A program made the position numbers and the translations under genes. From Thalassotalea sp. HSM 43 (GTDB lineage Bacteria > Pseudomonadota > Gammaproteobacteria > Enterobacterales > Alteromonadaceae), in assembly GCF_004752005.1 (NCBI RefSeq), contig NZ_CP038493.1, positions 1,698,302 to 1,762,301 on the forward strand: 64,000 bases of DNA, given 5' to 3'. Under the pieces are notes generated by a model. The model saw only the letters and a program-made list of their open reading frames with translations, ran no database searches and was not told the origin of the DNA. The number at the start of each line of letters is the position of its first letter. Position 1 is the stretch's first letter. Of the stretch, positions 32,605-42,571 are shown in pieces.

Positions 32605-34164
32605 TTATTGATAGCCGTTTGCGACTATATCTTTGATTCGTTTGTCCATTGCCAATATTTTATCTTGATGCTGTGCAGCGATATTATTCTGCTCTGACAG
32701 GTCTTTGCTGAGATCAAATAACTGCGCCTCCGCCATAAAACCACCCTCAATGTCTTTGCGCACTAAGAACTCGGTATTGGAGGTATCTGTGGTCGGCACG
32801 ATGTATTTCCATTGTTCGCTACGAAAGCCAAATGAGCCAACCGACTCTTCAATAAGCTCGGTTCGACCTGACTCGGCTTCGCCCAACAGCACATCTAAGG
32901 TGTTGAGGCTGTCCATCGCTTCGCCTTCACTAAGCTCAACATCAACCAGTGCAGCCAATGAGGCGTACATATCAATCTGTGATACTAATGCGTCACTGAC
33001 ACTAGCAGCTACTTTGCCCGGCCAGTAAACGATTGTTGGTACCCGAGTACCGGCTTCATAGGCGCTGTATTTTCCGCCTCTAAACGGGCCAGAGGGTTTA
33101 TGTTCACCCAATAATTCCACCGCTTGATCTTGATAACCATCGTTAAGAACGGGGCCATTATCTGAGGTAAAAATCACCAGTGTGTTATCGGCGATACCTA
33201 GTTTTTCTAGCTCGTCGACAACACGACCGGTCATCCAGTCCATTTGTACAATGGCATCACCACGAGGCCCCATGTCACTGACTCCTTGAAACCTTGGGTG
33301 TGGCAAGCGCGGTACATGAATGTCATGGTATGAATGAAATAAGAAAAACGGTTTATCTTTATTGGCACGGATAAATTCAATCGACTTGCCGGTAAACACG
33401 TCAGGGAATTCTTCATCGACCCACAGCGCAGACTCACCACCCCCCATGGTACCAATGCGGCTAACACCATTAATGATGGTTTCGCTGTGTTGCGTATCCG
33501 CTACCACCCTCGCCAATTCAGGGCGCTCTAATCTGGTTGGTCTGTTGCCAACTTTTTGTGAATAACTGACTTCAATTGGATCACTAACATCAAGGTTAAC
33601 AACTTTATGGTTTTCTAAATAAACGGTTGGTACGCGATCCCCTGTTGCGGGTAATAAGTAGCTGTAATCAAAACCAATTTCTAATGGACCCGGTTTAACA
33701 TCTTGGTTCCAGTCAACATCACCATCGCCTAAACCAAGGTGCCATTTGCCAACGACCCCTGTGGCATAACCAGCTTTTTTCAGCATAGAGGCTAGGGTCG
33801 GTTTACCCGGACGAATAATCGCTGGCGCATCACCAGGTAAAATTTCGGCTTGGCTTCTAAAACCATGCTCACCGGTAAGCAATGAATAACGCGACGGTGT
33901 ACATGTTGCTGCAGAACTATGGGCGTCAGTAAAACGCACTCCATTAGCAGCCAATTCATCTAACGCAGGGGTTTGCACACCTATCGCACCATAACTGCCA
34001 ATATCGCCATAACCCAAATCATCAATGTAAAAAATCACGATGTTTGGTGTACTCGATTGGTTGGCAACCTTGGCGGTTTGTTGCGGTGCTTGTACCGCAG
34101 ACTCACCACAGCCGGCAAGCATGCTCGCGACAATGATGGCCAAACTTGTTAGGGTTTTATTCAT
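32605..34164 (-). CDS. S1 family sulfatase lipoprotein (arylsulfatase A-like)
   Basis: A 519-residue sulfatase with lipobox M-L-A-G-C (Cys19), so it is probably anchored to the outer membrane. Blocks seen are N-I-V-I-F-Y-I-D-D-L-G-Y-G-D, formylglycine motif C-T-P-S-R with Cys88, G-V-V-G-K-W-H-L-G-L-G and F-T-S-D-N-G-P-V-L. Between them are I-H-V-P-R-L-P-H-P-R-F and a W-M-T-G-R-V-V-D-E-L block. It overlaps the preceding sulfatase gene by eight bases. The pair matches in order and motif the pair at 61403-64000, with the formylglycine Cys at the same residue number, so it comes from a module duplication. Confidence 0.93.
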   Translation of the reverse strand: MNKTLTSLAIIVASMLAGCGESAVQAPQQTAKVANQSSTPNIVIFYIDDLGYGDIGSYGAIGVQTPALDELAANGVRFTDAHSSAATCTPSRYSLLTGEHGFRSQAEILPGDAPAIIRPGKPTLASMLKKAGYATGVVGKWHLGLGDGDVDWNQDVKPGPLEIGFDYSYLLPATGDRVPTVYLENHKVVNLDVSDPIEVSYSQKVGNRPTRLERPELARVVADTQHSETIINGVSRIGTMGGGESALWVDEEFPDVFTGKSIEFIRANKDKPFFLFHSYHDIHVPRLPHPRFQGVSDMGPRGDAIVQMDWMTGRVVDELEKLGIADNTLVIFTSDNGPVLNDGYQDQAVELLGEHKPSGPFRGGKYSAYEAGTRVPTIVYWPGKVAASVSDALVSQIDMYASLAALVDVELSEGEAMDSLNTLDVLLGEAESGRTELIEESVGSFGFRSEQWKYIVPTTDTSNTEFLVRKDIEGGFMAEAQLFDLSKDLSEQNNIAAQHQDKILAMDKRIKDIVANGYQ

Positions 34165-35617
34165 GGTTTATGCCCTTATTCAGATTCTTATTGCTTTGGT
34201 TTTGCTTATGTTCGGTCTGCGACTTGTCCGACTGTGCATTTTGGCTCTTAAAGTCCCATGAGCCTAAGCGTGGAAAAGCAGGCTCTTGCAGCTGCTCATT
34301 CCATTGTTGATATGCGTCTTGCAGTACATCAAAGTCGTCGCTGTTGTTGCCTTGAATATTGTCGCTTTCGCCGATATCCGTGCTCAAATCAAACAACATT
34401 TTTTGCTGCTTGTGTTTAATCATTTTGGCGTTGGCGGTACGTGAAGCTTCCATACCACGGGTATAACCTCGCCAAAACAAAACGTCGTGAGGCGCGTTGT
34501 TGTTTTCACCGCGCAAGTATGGGATCAAATTAACACCGTCTAATGGTTTATTGGCGCTCATGTCGATGTTCGATTCAGCAACAATGGTGGCTAAAATATC
34601 AAGTGAACTGACCGGCTGGTTATAATCAATACCGGCAGGAATTTTCGCTGGCCAGCGCACCGCAAACGGCACCCGTACACCACCTTCAAACATATCGCCT
34701 TTACCACCGCGTAGCTCACCATTATTGGAGGCATTCTTAGTTAATGGACCGCCGTTATCAGACAGAAAAAATACCATGGTGTTTTCGTCAATACCCGTTT
34801 CTTGCAAGGTATCCAATACACGACCAACACCGTCATCAACGGCGCTTATCATCGCCGCATAGGTACGACGTCGTTCGTCTTTGATATGGGCATAACGCTT
34901 TAAGTATTTCTCGGTTGCTTGCAATGGCGCATGTGGCGCATTGTATGAAAGGTATAAGAAAAACGGTTGGTCTTTTTTGCGTTGAATAAAATCGACCGCA
35001 TCATTTGATAATTCATCGGTTAAATAGTCGGTGATTTCAACGCGCTCTTTATTGCGCAATAGTTTGGTTGAATACCACTGCCACTTTTTAGTGACCTCAG
35101 ATAAGTCTTCAATATTTAATTCTTCAGGAAAATAACGATGACCGCCAGATAAGAAACCAAAGAAGTGTTCAAACCCTCTATTATTCGGCTGCAAATCAGG
35201 GTGCGTCCCCATATGCCACTTACCGATAATGGCACTGGCATAACCGGCAGGTTGTAACACTTCCGCTATGTTTTTCTCGGACAAAGGGATGCCGGCATTA
35301 TTCACCGTTGGATCTATGGTCGGGTTGCCAACAAAGCCAAATCGGTCTTGATATCTGCCCGTTAACAAGCCGGCTCGACTTGGCCCACAAACCGGGTAAG
35401 TAACGTAGCCATTCGTTATACGAGCACCTTGTTTGGCAATTTTATCGATATTGGGTGTGAAGATTTCTGTCGAGCCATTAAAACCAACATCGGCATAACC
35501 CTGATCATCGGTTAATATCACGATTAAATTAGGTGGTTGTTGGGCATTAATTGGATAAGCTGCGACGAGAACCAGAGCAGTAATAATCGAGTTAATGATG
35601 ACACGGATTTTAAACAT
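34157..35617 (-). CDS. S1 family sulfatase (S1_19-like)
   Basis: A 486-residue exported sulfatase with a signal peptide (ending Y-P-I-N-A-Q). It has L-I-V-I-L-T-D-D-Q-G-Y-A-D-V-G-F, formylglycine motif C-G-P-S-R with Cys77, I-I-G-K-W-H-M-G-T-H-P and F-L-S-D-N-G-G-P. These phrases resemble the subfamily that contains carrageenan galactose-4-sulfate sulfatases, but that is a pattern judgement. It is 57 bases downstream of the KDGal kinase and overlaps the next sulfatase. The C-terminal 30 residues are rich in Gln, Asn, Ser and Lys and probably disordered. A paralogue lies at 62950-64000. Confidence 0.93.
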   Translation of the reverse strand: MFKIRVIINSIITALVLVAAYPINAQQPPNLIVILTDDQGYADVGFNGSTEIFTPNIDKIAKQGARITNGYVTYPVCGPSRAGLLTGRYQDRFGFVGNPTIDPTVNNAGIPLSEKNIAEVLQPAGYASAIIGKWHMGTHPDLQPNNRGFEHFFGFLSGGHRYFPEELNIEDLSEVTKKWQWYSTKLLRNKERVEITDYLTDELSNDAVDFIQRKKDQPFFLYLSYNAPHAPLQATEKYLKRYAHIKDERRRTYAAMISAVDDGVGRVLDTLQETGIDENTMVFFLSDNGGPLTKNASNNGELRGGKGDMFEGGVRVPFAVRWPAKIPAGIDYNQPVSSLDILATIVAESNIDMSANKPLDGVNLIPYLRGENNNAPHDVLFWRGYTRGMEASRTANAKMIKHKQQKMLFDLSTDIGESDNIQGNNSDDFDVLQDAYQQWNEQLQEPAFPRLGSWDFKSQNAQSDKSQTEHKQNQSNKNLNKGINHE

Positions 35618-35674
35618 AATTATTATTCTTATTTGTATGGACTAAAGCTGGCAAATGCAGCAAAACAGCGGCTA

Positions 35675-36616
35675 TCAATCAGCGGCTTTGATCTGTTTAA
35701 TAATCTGTTGATACCCAGCTAAATTGACCTCTTCAACTTCATGTTTAATAACGTCAACATCATGGTGTTTAAGGGCTAACTCGAAACGAAAGACTAAATC
35801 GGTCGCGCCGATCAAATGTACGCAGGCAATGTTTTCCATATTCCATGCCGATGAGGTCACCGCGCCACGAACATCAGCACCAACCAAAATACCAGAGAGG
35901 TAAGAACACGAGTCTTCGGGGTTAAGCTGTCCAAATAGTTGCCTAGTTCGCACACTAAACACACCATGACTAAAGAAACCTGTTTGACGGGACGCCAACT
36001 CTATACCTTGCATAAAACTTGGTTCACTTAAGGTATTATTGACGGTTTGAATTAAGACACTGTTCGAGCTGAGTAATTCATAAAGCTCACCGGTCATAGA
36101 GGTTTTAAATACTTCAATCTGACCATTGTTTACTAACACCCATTTGGTGTGTGTGCCAGGTAAACACAACAAGTGCTGTCCTTGTTGGCGCTCAGGTTTT
36201 TGCGCTAACCAGCCCATCACTTGCAACTCTTCACCGCGCATCACGTCAGGGGTATCATTGTCGAGCATGCAAGACATGCCCGGGACAATATAAACCGGCA
36301 TGTCGTTAACGCTAAACTGATATAAATGATCCGCCAACTGATTGGTTTTTGCAGGGCAACGCACATACGGCGCTTCATGCCAGCCTATATTGGCACCAAT
36401 TTGTCCCGACAGTAAAATAGGCATTTCGCCATATTGCAAAATCCAGTTTGCACTAACACTTTCCAGCTCTTGCTGAAACTGGCCATTAACTTTGGTGACA
36501 CCTAAACCAAAACCCACATCGATAGGCACTAGCTTGTCATCTGTGTCGATCTGACACAAATGTGCACGGAGTTTACTGCTCCCCCAGTCTGCAACAATGA
36601 CAAAGCCCGAATCCAT
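35675..36616 (-). CDS. dgoK: 2-dehydro-3-deoxygalactonokinase (DgoK-like), first copy
   Basis: A 313-residue kinase of the DgoK family (hexokinase-like fold). It opens with I-V-A-D-W-G-S-S-K-L-R-A-H-L, the phosphate-binding segment, and has C-L-P-G-T-H-T-K-W-V-L-V near residue 150. A C-terminal I-G-A-T-D-L-V-F-R-F forms part of the nucleotide site. It phosphorylates 2-keto-3-deoxygalactonate with ATP to give the 6-phosphate, in the cytoplasm. A second, clearly related copy is at 43272, next to the matching aldolase. This copy leads a sulfatase operon instead. Divergent from the GH50-like gene, with a candidate operator in the 191-base gap between them. Confidence 0.88.
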   Translation of the reverse strand: MDSGFVIVADWGSSKLRAHLCQIDTDDKLVPIDVGFGLGVTKVNGQFQQELESVSANWILQYGEMPILLSGQIGANIGWHEAPYVRCPAKTNQLADHLYQFSVNDMPVYIVPGMSCMLDNDTPDVMRGEELQVMGWLAQKPERQQGQHLLCLPGTHTKWVLVNNGQIEVFKTSMTGELYELLSSNSVLIQTVNNTLSEPSFMQGIELASRQTGFFSHGVFSVRTRQLFGQLNPEDSCSYLSGILVGADVRGAVTSSAWNMENIACVHLIGATDLVFRFELALKHHDVDVIKHEVEEVNLAGYQQIIKQIKAAD

Positions 36617-36734
36617 CTAACTTCCTAATTTATTGAAAATATTTGCTTGTTATATTGTAATAATAGCCAGCTTATACTGAGTTAGCTTATGATCACTGAA
36701 TAACAGATTAACCCAAATAAATTAACCTTTATTG

Positions 36735-36753
36735 TAATATATATAATATTTTA
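36735..36753. promoter_or_regulatory. Candidate PUL operator (AT-rich 19-mer)
   Basis: TAATATATATAATATTTTA matches the 8320 site at 16 of 19 positions and shares 15 consecutive bases with the minus-strand site at 13674. It lies between the divergent KDGal kinase and GH50-like genes. Confidence 0.5.
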
Positions 36754-36807
36754 ATAGGATTTGGAAGTTATTTTTTGTAAAGAGCACTGTGTGCAGGATT
36801 TTTTTAA

Positions 36808-38931
36808 ATGATATATCGCTGTAATTTTTGTAAATTATTCACCGCTATTGTAATGACACTGGCCATCAGCCTAACCGCCACGGTGAATGCAAAAAGCCTG
36901 CAACGCAAGGTACTGTTCAATTTTAGTGAGCAACCGAGTGACCGTTCATTTGCACAACTTGGCATTAAACACAGCAATGCCAGGTTAGTATGGCAAAACC
37001 AAGGATTAACGCTACACATTCGCCAAGGTGATACCGGGCAAATCAGTTTTAATGGTCAGTGGGATACCCATCAATTTGCTTATTTAGTGCTGGAGTTAAG
37101 TAACAACAGCGAACAACGTATTCGTTTTGACAGTGAAGTCGACGGTCAACTGAATCGTTATAAAGGCAAGCCCATTAAAGCTATCGGTTGGTTGGAGCCG
37201 CTAGAAACTCGTAAGTTTAATAACCTGTTACTGCCGCATTACATGACCCGTTCAACTGTCTATAAAGAGATGAACGAAGACTTCCCGAATACGCGTGGCA
37301 TGCCAGATTCTGTCTCTTTTACCAGAAGTTTTGATTTGACCAAAACCAATCGCGTTGCTATTACAGTCACCGCGCAACAAACTGATGCCAATATCACCAT
37401 TAAAAAAATCTATTTGCTACGCCCATCAGTCTCGCCATTATATCAAACGGACAAAGCTGCATTCTTCCCGTTTATCGACAACTATGGGCAATACAAGCAT
37501 GCGGATTGGCTGGGAAAAACCAAATCAGATCAACAATTAAAACAGGATGTCGCCGAAGAACGAGCAAACTTAGATAAATATCCAGGTTCTCCTGAATGGA
37601 GCCAATATGGTGGCTATAGACAGGGGCCAAAGCTCGACGCTACTGGTCACTTTCGTGTTGCTAAGTACAAAGGAAAATGGTGGTTCGTAGACCCTGATGG
37701 ATATTTATTTTGGTCGTCAGGTATTAATTCGGCATTAAAGCTCTCGGTAGGTACACCGATAGTAGGACGTGAACACTTCTTTGAATTTATGCCGAAAGCA
37801 AATAACCAAACGTATCAACAATTCTTTTTAAAAAATGGCGAGTTTGATTTTGGAAAAATCAATTTAAGCCGCAAATACGGTACTGATTATCAATCCCAAT
37901 ACTTTCAACTAGGGCTTGAGCGTATGCGCAGCTGGGGCACTAACACAGTGGCTGGATTTTCTAACTTAAATGGCCAGGTTATGGCCAAAGACAATGCCAT
38001 TCCCTATACTCACACTATTGGTACTAATTGGGGGGTACCTGGCATCACCAGTAAATTTCCTGATGTCTTTAACCCGCGTTTTGCCAGCGCAGTCGACACA
38101 CGCGTAAAGCAAGCCGCAAGCGGTATTAAAAATGATCCGTATTTCATCGGTTTTTTTGTCGATAATGAATTGTATTGGAAAAGCCCAAATACCTTGGCCA
38201 AGCATTTAGCAACAAAAAATGGCAGCAGTGCTGCCAAGCGTCAATACGTCGAGATATTAAAGACTCAATACCAAACCATAGACAAGCTAAACACGCTATT
38301 GAACAGCAAACTAAACAACTGGCAACAAGTTTTAAAAGCCAATAAAAACTTACCGTTAGACACCCTAGAGCACGCCAACATTGTGTTTTATGAAAAAATG
38401 ACGCACAAGTATTTTTCGACGATAAGAACCGCCATCGATAACTACGCACCCAATAAGCTGTATCTAGGCTGTCGCTGGCATGTTAATGAAGATCATCGTA
38501 ATACCTATAATGTTGCCATCGGTGCGCAATATTTGGATGTGGTGTCGTTTAATCAATACGATAATGAATTAACCGCCGATACCTTTACTACATTGCAAGG
38601 CATCGACAAACCCTATATCGTTTCTGAATTCAATTTTGGCGCCATCGATAGCGGCAAATTCTACCCAGGGTTGGGTCATGCTAGTGAACAACGCAATCGT
38701 GGAGAAAAATATCAAAACTTCCTACACAGCGCCTTAAATGACGCGCGTAATATTGGCGTACATTGGTTTATGTGGGGCGACTCCACAACGGCAGGGCGCA
38801 GCGTTGTTGGTGAAAACGCCAATGCCGGTTTTGTATCGCAAACCGACAGACCGTATTATCAGCTATTAGACTATGTACGCAAAGCGAACTACGCCCTGTA
38901 CCAATACAGGCTCAACAGCAAAGCCAAATAA
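36808..38931 (+). CDS. GH50-like agarase-family glycosidase
   Basis: A 707-residue exported protein. A signal peptide (ending T-V-N-A-K) is followed by an N-terminal beta-sandwich and a TIM barrel. The barrel entry shows P-F-I-D-N-Y-G-Q-Y-K-H-A-D-W, then G-K-W-W-F-V-D-P-D-G-Y-L-F-W-S-S-G-I-N, both characteristic of GH50 beta-agarases and close relatives. Candidate catalytic residues are Glu454 in V-D-N-E-L-Y-W (acid/base) and Glu607 in S-E-F-N-F-G (nucleophile), about 150 apart as in GH50. GH50 enzymes cleave beta-1,4 links in agar to give neoagarobiose. A related beta-galactanase on carrageenan or porphyran cannot be ruled out. It has its own terminator. Confidence 0.82.
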   Translation: MIYRCNFCKLFTAIVMTLAISLTATVNAKSLQRKVLFNFSEQPSDRSFAQLGIKHSNARLVWQNQGLTLHIRQGDTGQISFNGQWDTHQFAYLVLELSNNSEQRIRFDSEVDGQLNRYKGKPIKAIGWLEPLETRKFNNLLLPHYMTRSTVYKEMNEDFPNTRGMPDSVSFTRSFDLTKTNRVAITVTAQQTDANITIKKIYLLRPSVSPLYQTDKAAFFPFIDNYGQYKHADWLGKTKSDQQLKQDVAEERANLDKYPGSPEWSQYGGYRQGPKLDATGHFRVAKYKGKWWFVDPDGYLFWSSGINSALKLSVGTPIVGREHFFEFMPKANNQTYQQFFLKNGEFDFGKINLSRKYGTDYQSQYFQLGLERMRSWGTNTVAGFSNLNGQVMAKDNAIPYTHTIGTNWGVPGITSKFPDVFNPRFASAVDTRVKQAASGIKNDPYFIGFFVDNELYWKSPNTLAKHLATKNGSSAAKRQYVEILKTQYQTIDKLNTLLNSKLNNWQQVLKANKNLPLDTLEHANIVFYEKMTHKYFSTIRTAIDNYAPNKLYLGCRWHVNEDHRNTYNVAIGAQYLDVVSFNQYDNELTADTFTTLQGIDKPYIVSEFNFGAIDSGKFYPGLGHASEQRNRGEKYQNFLHSALNDARNIGVHWFMWGDSTTAGRSVVGENANAGFVSQTDRPYYQLLDYVRKANYALYQYRLNSKAK

Positions 38932-38940
38932 GCAAACAGA

Positions 38941-38966
38941 AAGCCCTTTCAATGAAGGGCTTTTTT
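38941..38966 (+). terminator. Rho-independent terminator after the GH50-like gene
   Basis: An 8-bp stem (AAGCCCTT and AAGGGCTT) with a 6-base loop is followed by a T-run, nine bases past the stop codon. Confidence 0.85.
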
Positions 38967-39085
38967 ATGGATTTTATGTAGCTGTTATTACCTTTCACTG
39001 ACCAAATTTAGCGGTAAGACCTGAAGTTAAGCACTCAAGAAGGCGTCGTTAATATGGCCTGTCGCATTACATTAACGACCCCTTC

Positions 39086-39967
39086 CTAAGCTGCTTGGGG
39101 AGATATTTTCATCCAAACTTGCATTTCTTGCTCTGGCGCCAGCGTTTTAAACCCAGTGCCTTTAACGCCCTGCTGAGATAAGTTAATCGCGTCGGTCGAA
39201 TGGGTCACAGGCTCGGCGCAAAAGAATGGCTGTTGCTCGGGGCTATAAACCACTAAAAACTCACAATTATCCGAGGTACTGATTACCGCTTTCGCTTGCC
39301 ATTCTGGCCAGTTAACCTCGGCTACGCCAGAAAACCCAGTAAAGGTATTGTCGAGCACGTGCTTGTCGATCACCATACCTTGCTGATCATTGATGCACGC
39401 TGGTGCGTCGGTAATAGATACTGGCATCGACTCTTCGTCGACATGCCACATTTTGTCTACATCAGCGCGTAAATAACACTGTTGAGTTCGAGAAAAATAT
39501 GGGTGTAAGCCAAGGCCTGCAGGCATTAATTCATGACCAACATTTTTGATTGTCAGAGTTTGTAATAAGGCGCCGTCTTGCAGCTCAAAAGTGTATACCG
39601 AACGATAAGGAAACGGCCAAGGTGCTTGATGGTAATTAAAATCTAATTCTACCTTGTTGCGGGTTTTACTGATCACCTGCCAGTTTGATTGCCAACCATG
39701 TCCATGGTTGGTGTGCTTTTCACCGTGCTGATTAAGCGGTAATTGCACGGTTTGGCCTTGCCAATTGAAACGGCCATCACGAATACGATTAGAAAAAGGT
39801 ACCAAAGGAAAGCATGATGCTTCGGTGACTTCGTTTGCACTCAAGGTACAAGGAAATACATCAATGGTCTTATCCGCTACTTTACAGCGATATTCAACCA
39901 CACTTGCCCCTAAATCAGGGCAAATAACGACCTTACTTTTATTATCTGCAATCGTAATATATTCCAT
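39086..39967 (-). CDS. Aldose 1-epimerase (galactose mutarotase-like)
   Basis: A 293-residue cytoplasmic protein from ATG 39967; the open frame extends 38 codons further upstream but that part looks non-coding. It carries galactose mutarotase-family features: F-P-L-V-P-F-S-N-R-I-R-D-G-R-F, N-H-G-H-G-W and G-L-G-L-H-P-Y-F with the catalytic His. It interconverts alpha and beta anomers of aldoses, supplying the right anomer for the sugar dehydrogenase. It is the last gene of the SDR, kinase, aldolase, SSS and lactonase series, separated by a 114-base gap that holds a candidate operator, so it may also have its own promoter. Confidence 0.88.
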   Translation of the reverse strand: MEYITIADNKSKVVICPDLGASVVEYRCKVADKTIDVFPCTLSANEVTEASCFPLVPFSNRIRDGRFNWQGQTVQLPLNQHGEKHTNHGHGWQSNWQVISKTRNKVELDFNYHQAPWPFPYRSVYTFELQDGALLQTLTIKNVGHELMPAGLGLHPYFSRTQQCYLRADVDKMWHVDEESMPVSITDAPACINDQQGMVIDKHVLDNTFTGFSGVAEVNWPEWQAKAVISTSDNCEFLVVYSPEQQPFFCAEPVTHSTDAINLSQQGVKGTGFKTLAPEQEMQVWMKISPQAA

Positions 39968-40011
39968 GATGTTTTTATTATTGTTGTTAGTTGAAATTAA
40001 CTTACCACATA

Positions 40012-40030
40012 TAAAATCGTATTTATAATA
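40012..40030. promoter_or_regulatory. Candidate PUL operator (AT-rich 19-mer)
   Basis: Read on the minus strand, TATTATAAATACGATTTTA matches the 8320 site at 15 of 19 positions. It lies 45 bases upstream of the aldose 1-epimerase start. Confidence 0.45.
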
Positions 40031-40081
40031 CTTTTTATCGTGATCGGCTGAAATAGAGCAAATTAGATGGCAACCTAACAA

Positions 40082-40981
40082 TTATGCGGGCAGCACAAAT
40101 TTAGATTCGGCCAAGCCATGAATACCGTGCAATTGATATATGAAAAGATTACCAGCCTTAGGTTGCGAGGCGATTTGCTCGGCTGACAAGCCCTGCCTTG
40201 CGCTGGTAACAACCAATAAATCTAGCTGCGTTCCAGCAAAGGCAACACATGATGGTTGCGATACAGGCACAAATAACTCCATATCGATACGGCCGTCAGG
40301 GGCGTAACGAACGACTTTAGAACCACCCCATTGAGCGTTCCAAAGAAATCCTTGAGAATCTACTGTCGAACCGTCAGGAAAGCAGTTCTGTGCGGTTTGT
40401 GCAAACAACGACTTATGCTTTATCTCACCCGATATTGGCTCAAACTGATACCGATAAATTTCATGCTTAGGTGAATCCGCATGGTACATAACATTCGAAC
40501 ATGGACTCCAACATAGACCGTTAGAAATAAGCACATCATCAATCATCTTCTGCGCTTGCTCTGCTGCGCTGTATTTGTACAGACCCGCACGAGTAGACAA
40601 ACTTTGGTCTTCAAGCATGGTTCCAGCCCAAAAGCGACCTTGTCGATCGACTCGGCCATCATTGAATCTATGGGTAGGTAATTGCGCTTCCGGTTTTGCC
40701 AGCCATTGCACCTCTTGGCTGTCTATTTGGTAAAAGGCAATACCTTGCTCAAAGGCAACTAAAAGACGCGGGTCGTTTTCAATAAAAGCAAAACACCCAA
40801 CACGGTATGGTGTCGAGTGTTTGATAACTGACTTGCTTGGCAAGTGAAAGCTGTACAAGGCGAGTCCTTCAATATCGGTCCACCAAATCGACTCGGTTTC
40901 AGGGTGCCATTGCACCCCTTCCGCCAAGGTATTGGTTACCTCAATCTCAAGCAATAACTTGCCAACTTTCACGTTTGCCAT
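40082..40981 (-). CDS. SMP-30/gluconolactonase family sugar lactonase
   Basis: A 299-residue six-bladed beta-propeller of the SMP-30 family, without a signal peptide. It shows W-W-T-D-I-E-G near the start, N-D-G-R-V-D-R-Q-G-R-F-W-A-G-T-M in the middle, and I-S-N-G-L-C-W-S-P-C-S-N-V-M-Y-H-A-D-S, where Asn and Asp bind the catalytic metal. It hydrolyses aldonolactones; here probably galactono-lactone made by the SDR. ATG 40981 is preferred because GGTGGT precedes it and it leaves only four bases after the symporter stop. Same operon as the SSS symporter. Confidence 0.88.
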   Translation of the reverse strand: MANVKVGKLLLEIEVTNTLAEGVQWHPETESIWWTDIEGLALYSFHLPSKSVIKHSTPYRVGCFAFIENDPRLLVAFEQGIAFYQIDSQEVQWLAKPEAQLPTHRFNDGRVDRQGRFWAGTMLEDQSLSTRAGLYKYSAAEQAQKMIDDVLISNGLCWSPCSNVMYHADSPKHEIYRYQFEPISGEIKHKSLFAQTAQNCFPDGSTVDSQGFLWNAQWGGSKVVRYAPDGRIDMELFVPVSQPSCVAFAGTQLDLLVVTSARQGLSAEQIASQPKAGNLFIYQLHGIHGLAESKFVLPA

Positions 40982-40985
40982 GTGG

Positions 40986-42548
40986 TTACCACCACGCAGT
41001 ATATAGCGATACAAGTACGATACTTACCGCGATAGTCGAGACATTAAAGCCTTTACTGGTGGTAAAATTAATACCCTTAAGATCAACAGCATGTTGATGA
41101 TCACCATGGTTTTCAACCAGTGATACAACAATAGCGATAGCTAGACACAGTAAGAATACTAGACCAACACGATCCATAAACGGCAATTCAGGCCACAACA
41201 TCTTAAGCGCAAAACTTAAAATCGCTGAGCCCAATGCTGCGGCTAAGCCAGCATTTGCTGTGGTTTTCTTCCAGAACATACCAGTAAAGAACAAGACCAC
41301 GATACCCGGCGTAAAGAAGCCAGTGAACTCTTGAATATATTGGAATGCCTGATCAAATTTACCAAGCAATGGTTTGGCAACGATCATCGCGATAATCAAC
41401 GCCGATAAACTGACAATACGACCGACTTTCACATAGTGAGCTTGTGATTTAGGCTTATCATCATTCTTGTATAAATCCATGGTGAAGATAGTTGCAATCG
41501 AGTTAGTCATTGATGCTAATGACGACACGATGGCAGCAACAAGCGCAGCAAATACCAAGCCTTTTAAGCCTTCAGGCATTAAGTTAAGCAATGATGGGTA
41601 AGCTTGATCTGGACGCGACAAGTCTGGAATCAATAAGTACGCGGCAATACCTGGCAAGACAACAATGATAGGCATCAACAACTTTAAGAAAGCAGCAAAG
41701 GCGATACCTTTTTGGCCTTCACGTAAGTTTTTCGCGGCTAACGTACGTTGAATAATGTATTGATTAAAGCCCCAGTATGACAAGTTCATGATCCACATAC
41801 CGCCAATCAAAACAGATAAGCCCGGTAAGTCCATATAATGTTCACTTTCTTCACTCAGTATCATGTCGAACTTATCTGGTGCCTGCTCTGTTAAGGCAGT
41901 AAAGCCGGCAATTAAACCTTGGCCATTACCTATCAGATCAAGGGCGATATAAGACAAGAACAAGCCGCCTAATACCAGCAGTACAACCTGAATGATATCG
42001 GTTAATGCGACCGCTTTAAGGCCACCGTAAAGTGAATAGGCTACTGAAAAGGCACCTAAGAAGATCATGCCGTAAACCACATCAACACCGACAATGGTAT
42101 TGATTGCTAATGCGCCTAACCACAAGATTGCGGTTAAGTTTACTAACACGTAGACACCTAACCAGAATACCGCCATAACGGTGCGGACTCGATGATCAAA
42201 GCGCTGCTCCAAGAACTGCGGCATGGTGTAAATTTTCTTTTCTAAGAAGATAGGTAAACAGTATTTACCAACAATCATTAGGGTAATCGCTGCCATCCAC
42301 TCGTATGAAGCGATAGCCAAACCAATTTTATAGCCAGAGCCTGACATACCGATGATTTGTTCTGCCGAAATGTTTGCCGCGATTAACGAGGCACCAATAG
42401 CCCACCACGGTAGACTGTTACCCGCCAAGAAATAATCATTGGCATTTTTTTCATGACCGGCTTTCTCGCGTGATACAGCCCAAGCAATAGCTATTAAGGC
42501 AACAACGTAAAACGCGAAAACCGACATGTCCAATGTCGATAAATTCAT
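40986..42548 (-). CDS. Sodium/solute symporter (SSS family, sugar transporter)
   Basis: A 520-residue inner-membrane protein with about 13-14 hydrophobic segments and SSS/SGLT signatures. These include W-W-A-I-G-A-S-L-I-A-A-N-I-S-A-E-Q-I-I-G-M-S-G near residue 50, A-Y-S-L-Y-G-G-L-K-A-V near 170, and A-L-V-A-A-I-V-S-S-L-A-S-M-T-N-S near 340. Family members of this group import galactose, glucose or related sugars with sodium. The neighbouring galactose oxidation genes suggest galactose or a close analogue as cargo. Its stop is four bases before the lactonase start, and it follows the aldolase by 23 bases. Confidence 0.92.
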   Translation of the reverse strand: MNLSTLDMSVFAFYVVALIAIAWAVSREKAGHEKNANDYFLAGNSLPWWAIGASLIAANISAEQIIGMSGSGYKIGLAIASYEWMAAITLMIVGKYCLPIFLEKKIYTMPQFLEQRFDHRVRTVMAVFWLGVYVLVNLTAILWLGALAINTIVGVDVVYGMIFLGAFSVAYSLYGGLKAVALTDIIQVVLLVLGGLFLSYIALDLIGNGQGLIAGFTALTEQAPDKFDMILSEESEHYMDLPGLSVLIGGMWIMNLSYWGFNQYIIQRTLAAKNLREGQKGIAFAAFLKLLMPIIVVLPGIAAYLLIPDLSRPDQAYPSLLNLMPEGLKGLVFAALVAAIVSSLASMTNSIATIFTMDLYKNDDKPKSQAHYVKVGRIVSLSALIIAMIVAKPLLGKFDQAFQYIQEFTGFFTPGIVVLFFTGMFWKKTTANAGLAAALGSAILSFALKMLWPELPFMDRVGLVFLLCLAIAIVVSLVENHGDHQHAVDLKGINFTTSKGFNVSTIAVSIVLVSLYTAWW

Positions 42549-42571
42549 AATCTAACTCTCCAATATTTTTA

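Noticed and set aside
40982-41014. Extended N-terminus of the SMP-30 lactonase overlapping the symporter gene
   Set aside because: The extra residues (M-Y-R-Y-I-L-R-G-G-N-H) are not family-like and ATG 40981 with GGTGGT upstream fits better. No sign of a frameshift.
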